This document shows positions 5,169 to 9,790 of a stretch of DNA of 9,790 bases, piece after piece. Source of the stretch: Brevundimonas sp. (GTDB lineage: Bacteria > Pseudomonadota > Alphaproteobacteria > Caulobacterales > Caulobacteraceae). The notes under the pieces are model-generated. The model was not told where the DNA came from. It made no database searches and was given only the letters and a program-made list of their open reading frames with translations. Within the stretch, counting starts at the first letter, position 1, and every line of letters starts with the position of its first letter. The stretch lies in the NCBI GenBank assembly GCA_020253595.1, contig JADCBH010000282.1, positions 1-9,790 of the forward strand. Reading direction: 5' to 3'. The position numbers and the translations under genes were made by a program.

Positions 5169-5756
5169 ATGATGTCTGAAGTTCAAGATCGTCCCCAGTC
5201 CCTGGCCATGAAGATCGGCGGCGTCATCGTCCTCGGCGGCCTCGGAGCCCTCTGTGGCTATGGTCTGGCAACCCTGTTCGATCCGGGCGACACGACCTGG
5301 CCCGATGCGCTCGCCACCGCCATGGCTGTTGCCCTGATCGCCGTGGGCCTGATGAGCATGGTCGTGCTCTTCACCCGGCCCTCGACCATTCCCAAGGGCT
5401 GCGGCGTGCTGCAGATCGTCGTCTTCCTGCTGGCGGGCATGATGTTTCTCCTGCCCATGTATGCCCCGGCGTCCATCGCGCCCGACATGGTCTTCGGCGG
5501 GATCGTCCTGCTCCTGGCCATCCAGACGGTGGCCAACGTCATGCTCTGGCGCCGCGCCGACGAGATGCTGCGCCAGGTCATGGCCGAGACTTCCGCCATC
5601 GCCTTCTGGGCGCTTCAGACGGCCCTGTTCCTCTACGCCGCTGCCGAGCGCCTCGGCTTGGTGGAGACCATCAGCGTCTGGGCCCTCACCGGCATCCTGA
5701 TGGCCGTCTACTTGCTCTCGTCCATCGTCGCCTCCGCGCGGCGCGGGATCTCCTGA
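5169..5756 (+). CDS. Six-helix membrane protein, third gene of the HTH cassette
   Basis: The 195-residue protein begins MMSEVQDRPQSLAMKIGGVI and has about six membrane helices (roughly 15-37, 47-69, 79-99, 107-127, 142-161 and 168-190). The loop after helix 4 reads LWRRADEMLRQVMAETSA. It matches the W-R-x-x-D-E-x-x-R core of the loop in the membrane protein at 4554-4964, and both are followed by an aromatic-rich helix, so the two may be distant relatives. The start is ATG 5169 or the adjacent ATG 5172, 2 bases after the HTH gene stop. No enzymatic motif or transporter signature is visible. Its role is probably linked to the same signal as the rest of the cassette. Confidence 0.88.
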   Translation: MMSEVQDRPQSLAMKIGGVIVLGGLGALCGYGLATLFDPGDTTWPDALATAMAVALIAVGLMSMVVLFTRPSTIPKGCGVLQIVVFLLAGMMFLLPMYAPASIAPDMVFGGIVLLLAIQTVANVMLWRRADEMLRQVMAETSAIAFWALQTALFLYAAAERLGLVETISVWALTGILMAVYLLSSIVASARRGIS

Positions 5757-5814
5757 CCCCTTCGCCTTCCTCCTGACCTCAATGCCTTCCAACCTGATCG
5801 AAAGGATCGGATCG

Positions 5815-6774
5815 ATGACACTCGCCTCCCTGCTCAAGTCCTCCGTTGCCCGCGTCGGCCGCACGGCCGCCGGTGCCGCCCTCGGTCTCGGCCTGACCGT
5901 GACCCTGCTCGCCTCGGCCCCGGCCGTCGCCTTCGCCCAAGCTGCACCCGCCGCTGTGCCTGCGGCCCAGGGTGACGGCCCGGCCCTCTGGGTCATCAAG
6001 GACGATGACTCGACCCTGTATCTGTTCGGCACGGTCCATGTGCTGCGCCCGACCACTGCCTGGGGCTCGCCCAAGGTCGACGCCGCCTTCGACGCAAGCC
6101 AGAACGTGATCTTCGAGATCTCCAACCCCGACGACCAGGCTGCCATCCAGCCCCTGATCGGCCAGTACGGCGTGTCGCCCGACCGTCCCCTGTCCAGCCT
6201 TCTGACGGCCGAGGAGATCGCCGAGCTGAACACGGCGGCCCAGTCGATCGGCGCCACGGCGGCCCAGCTCGACCCCCTTCGCCCCTGGCTCGTTGGCCTG
6301 ACCCTGTCGGTCGCGCCGCTGATGCGGGCGGGTTACGATCCCCAGTCGGGCGTCGAGATGATCCTCAAGGCGCGAGCCGAAGCCGCCGGAAAGCCGGTCT
6401 CCGGTTTCGAGACGATCGACGAGCAGGTCCGCATCCTCGCCACCCTGTCCGAAGAGACCCAGGTCGCCTTCCTGCGCGCCGCGCTCGAGAGCTACAAGGA
6501 CGCCACGACCGAGCTGGACGCCTTGGTCAACGCTTGGGCCGAGGGCGACGTCGAGGGCATCGAGCGTCTGGGCGTCGACGAGATGCGCTCGGCCTCGGAA
6601 GAGATCTACCAGGCCCTGCTTGTCCGCCGGAACGCCAACTGGGCCGATCAGATCCAGACCCTTCTGGCCGGCTCCGGCACGACCTTCATCGCCGTCGGCA
6701 GTGCTCACCTGGCCGGCGATGACAGCGTCCAGGAAATTCTTGAGGACCGTGGCGTCACGGTCACGCGCCAGTGA
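5815..6774 (+). CDS. Secreted TraB/GumN (TIKI-like) family protein
   Basis: The protein has 319 residues from ATG 5815. It has a Sec signal peptide: basic N terminus (KSSVARVGR), a hydrophobic core (about 18-40) and cleavage near AFAQA-AP. The mature protein opens with ALWVIKDDDSTLYLFGTVHV and GTVH at 72-75, the GxxH motif of the TraB/PrgY/GumN family. FEISNPDD follows, and near the C terminus come TFIAVGSAHLAGDDSVQEIL and a final RGVTV strand, also typical. The fold is shared with TIKI metalloproteases, so a metal-dependent peptidase role in the periplasm or envelope is possible but unproven. I chose 5815 because AAAGGA precedes it; ATG 5782 in frame would add 11 residues and spoil the signal peptide. 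It lies 58 bases after the membrane/HTH cassette with no terminator between, so co-transcription is possible. Confidence 0.9.
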   Translation: MTLASLLKSSVARVGRTAAGAALGLGLTVTLLASAPAVAFAQAAPAAVPAAQGDGPALWVIKDDDSTLYLFGTVHVLRPTTAWGSPKVDAAFDASQNVIFEISNPDDQAAIQPLIGQYGVSPDRPLSSLLTAEEIAELNTAAQSIGATAAQLDPLRPWLVGLTLSVAPLMRAGYDPQSGVEMILKARAEAAGKPVSGFETIDEQVRILATLSEETQVAFLRAALESYKDATTELDALVNAWAEGDVEGIERLGVDEMRSASEEIYQALLVRRNANWADQIQTLLAGSGTTFIAVGSAHLAGDDSVQEILEDRGVTVTRQ

Positions 6775-6971
6775 CGCGGGGCTCCAGCGACGGCCGGTCA
6801 GGGCGTTCTGCCCTGGCCGGAGCGACAATCGGACTGGCTGTCATCTGGATCGGCGTGGTCGGGTTTCACCTGTGGTTCCGGAACTGGGGCGACGCCGCCT
6901 TCTGGGCCGCCATAGGGATCGCCACCACGGTCGGTTCCGGTGCCAGCCTTCTGACCCGCAAGCGCCCCTAG
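6771..6971 (+). CDS. Tiny two-helix membrane protein coupled to the TraB/GumN gene
   Basis: The 66-residue protein is read from GTG 6771, which overlaps the TGA of the preceding gene as GTGA. A short polar N terminus (MTRGSSDGRSGRSA) leads to two hydrophobic helices (LAGATIGLAVIWIGVVGFHL and WAAIGIATTVGSGASLL) joined by WFRNWGDAAF, with a basic C terminus (TRKRP). Third codon positions remain G/C-rich. A strong hairpin follows at 6987, consistent with this being the last gene of the transcript. Function is unknown; it could be a membrane partner for the secreted protein. Confidence 0.7.
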   Translation: MTRGSSDGRSGRSALAGATIGLAVIWIGVVGFHLWFRNWGDAAFWAAIGIATTVGSGASLLTRKRP

Positions 6972-6986
6972 ACAGGGCACACCAGA

Positions 6987-7019
6987 CGGAAACGCCGCCC
7001 TGTTCGGGCGGCGTTTCTG
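6987..7019. terminator. Strong bidirectional hairpin between convergent transcripts
   Basis: GAAACGCCGCCC (6989-7000) and GGGCGGCGTTTC (7006-7017) form a perfect 12-bp stem around the loop TGTTC; a G-U pair and a G-C pair extend it to 6987-7019. The A/T ends give short T-runs on both strands (GTTTC on each). It lies between the plus-strand gene ending at 6971 and the minus-strand tRNA ending at 7034, so it can serve both. Confidence 0.85.
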
Positions 7020-7033
7020 CGTGGGTTGAAGGC

Positions 7034-7107
7034 TGGAGCGGGCAGCGGGAATCGAACCCGCACGAAAAGCTTGGGAAGCTTTCAGGCTACCACTACATCA
7101 TGCCCGC
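7034..7107 (-). tRNA. tRNA-Gly (anticodon CCC), CCA encoded
   Basis: On the minus strand, acceptor GCGGGCA pairs with TGCCCGC. The anticodon arm is AAAGC-TTCCCAA-GCTTT with CCC at loop positions 34-36, reading GGG codons. The T arm is GCGGG-TTCGAAT-CCCGC, and TCCA follows as discriminator plus encoded CCA. Total length is 74. The D arm (ATGT-AGTGGTA-GCCT) keeps the GG of the loop but pairs weakly. The terminator at 6987-7019 lies just downstream and a good promoter at 7148-7121 upstream, so this is a single-gene transcript. Confidence 0.95.
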
Positions 7108-7120
7108 GGAAGCTGGCTGC

Positions 7121-7148
7121 ACCCTAGCGAAACCACCGTTGGGCTCAA
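7121..7148 (-). promoter_or_regulatory. Promoter of tRNA-Gly(CCC)
   Basis: On the minus strand, TTGAGC (7148-7143), a 16-bp spacer and TAGGGT (7126-7121) form a good sigma-70 type promoter. The -10 ends 13 bases before the tRNA 5' end at 7107, so the leader would be about 6-7 nt. Confidence 0.6.
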
Positions 7149-7230
7149 GCCGGAATCGGTTTCGCGTAAGGCACGCAATCGAAAATCCGTAACCGGATGG
7201 ATTGTCGCAAAAGCATATCAAGTATTCGTT

Positions 7231-7297
7231 CTGGACGGGTCTGTGACGACTGATCCGAACTCTGAACAACTGTAATATTCTGCAGATTTTCTGTCAT
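7231..7297 (+). promoter_or_regulatory. Phased CTG array with a Pho-box-like end, upstream of the lipoprotein gene
   Basis: CTG begins at 7231, 7241, 7250, 7262, 7270, 7280 and 7291, giving steps of 8-12 bases close to one helical turn. The last three units read CTGTAAT-ATT-CTGCAGA-TTTT-CTGTCAT. The final CTGTCAT is a perfect PhoB half-site, and the layout of 7-bp units separated by AT-rich 3-4 bp resembles a degenerate Pho box. This stretch is visibly AT-richer than its surroundings. No clear -10 lies after it. The rest of 7149-7395 holds no gene I can support. The presumed leader contains an inverted repeat GTTCGG (7351-7356)/CCGAAC (7368-7373). Confidence 0.4.
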
Positions 7298-7395
7298 GGG
7301 AGCATCGCATTCAGCCCCTAAAGGCGGCGCGGGGTTGCTGGGACTGCGTCGTTCGGACGCTGGGCGACCGAACATTCAACGCGAGGGGATCCCCG

Positions 7396-8904
7396 ATGCT
7401 TCGACTGACCAAGGTTCTGATGGCCGGTGCGGCCGTGATGGCGCTGGCCGCCTGCGGCTCCGCCGAGGTGGCTTCGCCCGGTGAAGGCGACTTCGGCGGC
7501 GGCACGACCCCGACCACCCCGACCACCCCGACCCCGCCGACCCCGGGCACTCCGGCTGCCGACTGCCCGGCCGGTCTGGCCAACGTCGGCCTTGTCGCCA
7601 ACGGCACCCTGCGCGCCTGCCAGCTGCCGGCCGACATCATCGGCAACCTGACGCTCTCGAACCGCGCCGGCACGATCTACTCCATCTCGGGCCGCACCCA
7701 GGTCGGCACCGACCGCGGCATCGACCCGGGCGCTCCGACCGGCCAGCAGGGCATCCTGACCATCGAGCCGGGCGTGCGCGTCTTCGCCTCGGGCGGTTCG
7801 GACTACCTGATCGTCAACCGCGGCTCGCAGATCTTCGCCGAAGGCACGGCGTCGAACCCGATCATCTTCACCAGCCGACAGAACATCGAAGGCACCACCA
7901 CCCTGACCTCGCAGGGCCAGTGGGGCGGTCTCGTGATCGCCGGCCGCGCGCCCCAGGCCAACTGCCAGCTGACCGCCCCGGTCACCTGCACCGGTCAGGT
8001 CGAAGGCACCTCGGCCTTCTACGGCGGCAACACCCCGACCGATAACTCGGGCCGTATCCGCTACGTCCAGATCAAGTTCTCGGGCTTCGAGATCTCGACC
8101 GGCAACGAGCTGCAGGGCCTGACCATGGGCGGCGTCGGTTCGGGCACCACGGTCGAGTTCGTCCAGGTTCACAACTCCTCGGACGACGGCATCGAAATCT
8201 TCGGCGGCAACGTCAACCTCAGCCGCATCGTCATCACCGGCGCCGACGACGACGCCTTCGACACCGACACCGGCTGGCGCGGTGGTGCCCAGTTCGGCAT
8301 CGTGACGCAGCGCGCCCCGACCTCGACCAGCCGCTCGGCCGGCTTCGAGTTCTCGGCCGCTCCGGCTGCGACTCCGCTGGCCTCGCGCTACAACTCGCAG
8401 CCCCGGATCGCCAACTGGACCCTGGTCGGCCGCAACTCGCCGATCGACGCTCACACCGTGGCCCACTTCGACACCGGCACGGCCGCGACCGTGATCAACT
8501 CGGTCTTCACGGCAGCGACCGGCTCGGTCGCCGGCTGCCTGGCCATCGCCGACGCCGACACCCAGACGGCGGGCACCAACTTCCGCTCGGTGTTCATGTC
8601 CTGCCCGGTCTCGTACCGCCCGGCCAACGCCACCATCTCGACGGCGGTGTTCACCACGGCCCCGAGCGTCGGCAACACGGCGGCGGGCACCTCGACCCTG
8701 ACGGCTCCGGCGTCGGGCACGACGCTGACCAACCAGGTCCTGACCTTCATCAACGGCGCCAACGAAACCGCCGTGACCCCGGTCAATGCCCCGGCCGTCT
8801 ACAGCGCCTTCACGGCCACGACCTACATCGGTGCCGTCCAGAACGCTGCCGACACCTGGTACGCCGGCTGGACCTGCGGCCTGTCGGGCAACACGACCTG
8901 CTGA
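7396..8904 (+). CDS. Large secreted or surface lipoprotein, probably beta-helical, partner of the receptor
   Basis: The 502-residue protein has a lipoprotein signal peptide with lipobox L-A-A-C at C20 (MALAACGS). A Thr-Pro linker (about 37-53, TTPTTPTTPTPPTPGTP) probably spans from the membrane. The body is rich in Gly, Thr, Ser and Asn with short repeated strands (ILTIEPGVRVF, SQIFAEGTASNPIIFTS, RIRYVQIKFSGF, GTTVEFVQVHNSSDDGIEIF, SRIVITGADDDAFDTDTGWR). This is characteristic of right-handed beta-helix proteins, and the Asp-rich loops may bind calcium. About eight further cysteines, including the last residue, suggest disulfides. GAGGGG provides a good ribosome site. Codon use is extremely biased to G/C endings, suggesting high expression. 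From memory, Caulobacter has a phosphate-starvation-induced secreted lipoprotein (ElpS) beside a TonB receptor; I cannot confirm homology. Confidence 0.9.
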   Translation: MLRLTKVLMAGAAVMALAACGSAEVASPGEGDFGGGTTPTTPTTPTPPTPGTPAADCPAGLANVGLVANGTLRACQLPADIIGNLTLSNRAGTIYSISGRTQVGTDRGIDPGAPTGQQGILTIEPGVRVFASGGSDYLIVNRGSQIFAEGTASNPIIFTSRQNIEGTTTLTSQGQWGGLVIAGRAPQANCQLTAPVTCTGQVEGTSAFYGGNTPTDNSGRIRYVQIKFSGFEISTGNELQGLTMGGVGSGTTVEFVQVHNSSDDGIEIFGGNVNLSRIVITGADDDAFDTDTGWRGGAQFGIVTQRAPTSTSRSAGFEFSAAPAATPLASRYNSQPRIANWTLVGRNSPIDAHTVAHFDTGTAATVINSVFTAATGSVAGCLAIADADTQTAGTNFRSVFMSCPVSYRPANATISTAVFTTAPSVGNTAAGTSTLTAPASGTTLTNQVLTFINGANETAVTPVNAPAVYSAFTATTYIGAVQNAADTWYAGWTCGLSGNTTC

Positions 8905-8917
8905 TGACGGATAGCGA

Positions 8918-8948
8918 GGCGGCGGTCTTCCGGGACCGCCGCCGCCTT
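8918..8948 (+). terminator. Hairpin between lipoprotein and receptor genes
   Basis: GGCGGCGGTC (8918-8927) and GACCGCCGCC (8934-8943) form a perfect 10-bp stem around TTCCGG, followed by only a short CCTTT. It may terminate part of the transcription or protect the upstream mRNA end, so that the lipoprotein is made in excess over the receptor. Confidence 0.7.
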
Positions 8949-8986
8949 TCCCGCTTTCCGTTGAACCCCTTCAAGGCGCGCAGATC

Positions 8987-9790
8987 ATGAAGACTCTTTC
9001 CCTGACCCTGACAGGGGTCCTCCTGGCCACCAGCGCGCTGATCGCGCCCGGCCTGGCCCAGGCCCAGACAGCCCCGGCCGAGCAGACCCCGGCCGACCCG
9101 TCCCAGGACGAGGCCACCCAGGTCGACGAGATCGTCGTCCTGGGCCGTTACATTCCCGAACCCAACCGCGAAAGCCCCGAGGTCGCCGCCTTCCTGACGG
9201 CCGAAGACCTGGAGCGCACGGGCGATTCCAGCGCCGCTGCCGCCCTGACCCGCGTCACGGGCCTGTCGGTCGTCGAAGGACGCTTCGTCTATGTGCGCGG
9301 TCTGGGGGAGCGGTATTCGTCGGCCCTGCTGAATGGCTCGCCCCTGCCGTCGCCTGAGCCGCTGCAGCGTGTCGTGCCTCTGGACCTGTTCCCGTCTTCC
9401 ATCCTCGAAGGCGTCACCGTCCAGAAGACCTACTCGGTCAACTATCCCGGCGAGTTCGGCGGTGGCGTGATCGACCTGGAGACGGTCGACGCCCCCAATG
9501 AGCCCTTCTTCGATCTGAAGGTCGGCATCGGCTACGACACCGAAACGACGGCGCAAGAAGGCCTGATCTACTACGGCAGCCGCACCGATTTCCTCGGCTT
9601 CGACGACGGCACGCGCGACGTTCCGGGCCCGCTGGCCCTGGCGTTCGCCTCCGGCAACCGCATCCAGGCGGGTCCGCGCTACACCGCGAGCCAGCTGCGC
9701 CAGATCGGCCAGTCGCTGGAGAACGCGTCGCTGCGTCTCCTGCAGCGCGAGGAAATCCCGATCGACGGCAGCATCGAGGCCTCGGGTGGC
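8987..9790 (+). CDS. TonB-dependent outer-membrane receptor (partial, runs off the right edge)
   Basis: The first 268 residues are present. The signal peptide is MKTLSLTLTGVLLATSALIA with likely cleavage at AQA-QT. A TonB-box-like DEIVVLG (47-53) follows. The plug domain then begins: ESPEVAAFLTAEDLERTGDS, AAALTRVTGLSVVEGRFVYV, RGLGERYSSALLNGSPLPSP, the segment LDLFPSSILEGVTVQKTYS, and FGGGVIDLET (157-166), which closes a typical plug. YYGSRTDFLGFDDGTRDVPG (195-214) is a signature of one receptor subgroup. Such receptors sit in the outer membrane and import a ligand using TonB-ExbBD energy. AAGG lies 11 bases before the ATG. It follows the lipoprotein gene on the same strand with a hairpin between, so the pair probably forms one uptake system. 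The substrate cannot be read from this fragment; a phosphorus-containing compound is a guess from the Pho-like site. Confidence 0.95.
   Translation, partial: MKTLSLTLTGVLLATSALIAPGLAQAQTAPAEQTPADPSQDEATQVDEIVVLGRYIPEPNRESPEVAAFLTAEDLERTGDSSAAAALTRVTGLSVVEGRFVYVRGLGERYSSALLNGSPLPSPEPLQRVVPLDLFPSSILEGVTVQKTYSVNYPGEFGGGVIDLETVDAPNEPFFDLKVGIGYDTETTAQEGLIYYGSRTDFLGFDDGTRDVPGPLALAFASGNRIQAGPRYTASQLRQIGQSLENASLRLLQREEIPIDGSIEASGG

Noticed and set aside
5079..6828. Long minus-strand frames opposite the membrane protein and TraB/GumN genes
   Set aside because: Composition is His/Gln/Gly/Arg-rich without domains. The plus-strand genes explain the codon pattern.
7385..7394. GGGGATCCCC palindrome over the lipoprotein ribosome site
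   Set aside because: It can form only a 3-bp stem in RNA, so it is unlikely to be a functional switch; it may simply be the Shine-Dalgarno by chance in a palindrome.
7318..8466. 382-codon minus-strand frame opposite the lipoprotein gene
   Set aside because: It is antisense to a gene with a lipobox, beta-helix repeats and strong codon bias, and has no ribosome site or domain.
8810..9556. 248-codon minus-strand frame across the lipoprotein end and receptor start
   Set aside because: It spans an intergenic hairpin and is antisense to a clear TonB-dependent receptor plug.

Overview
The window is high-GC DNA with strong G/C preference at third codon positions. An alphaproteobacterium of the Caulobacterales, perhaps Brevundimonas or a close relative, fits best. 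That placement is an inference from protein style (RecR, YbaB, RmuC, a TonB-dependent receptor paired with a lipoprotein), GANTC sites and the repeat families. No rRNA or taxonomic marker is present. I see no IS element, integrase, CRISPR array or phage structural gene.

Layout. (1) Bases 1-1400, all on the minus strand: an XRE-type regulator (987-1400), then a compact operon of a GerE/LuxR-type HTH protein with one membrane helix (405-854), a helical protein of unknown function (55-396) and the start of a small membrane protein (58 to beyond base 1). (2) Bases 1401-1691: a divergent intergenic region with a probable leaderless promoter for ybaB. (3) Bases 1692-4456, plus strand: ybaB/ebfC, recR and rmuC, i.e. 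nucleoid and recombination housekeeping functions. Two repeat-rich spacers separate them: a hairpin plus an inverted array of heptamers before recR, and a 9-bp minisatellite before rmuC. dnaX, often found just upstream of ybaB-recR, is not here.

(4) Bases 4452-6971, plus strand: a tight cassette of small membrane protein, 65-residue Cro/CI-type HTH protein and six-helix membrane protein. A secreted TraB/GumN-family protein and a tiny two-helix membrane protein with a GTGA overlap follow. The cassette promoter carries four copies of a CTTGNCAAG-like site, probably the operator for its own HTH protein. The two membrane proteins share a W-R-x-x-D-E-x-x-R motif. (5) Bases 6987-7148: a strong hairpin shared by convergent transcripts, then tRNA-Gly(CCC) on the minus strand with its promoter. 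(6) Bases 7149-9790, plus strand: an AT-richer regulatory region with a Pho-box-like array, a 502-residue Cys-rich secreted lipoprotein, an intergenic hairpin, and the first 268 codons of a TonB-dependent receptor.

The strongest candidates for undescribed biology are the autoregulated membrane/HTH/membrane cassette (4452-5756) and the membrane-tethered GerE operon (1-942). The lipoprotein-receptor pair looks like a phosphate-starvation uptake locus; that functional link is an inference.
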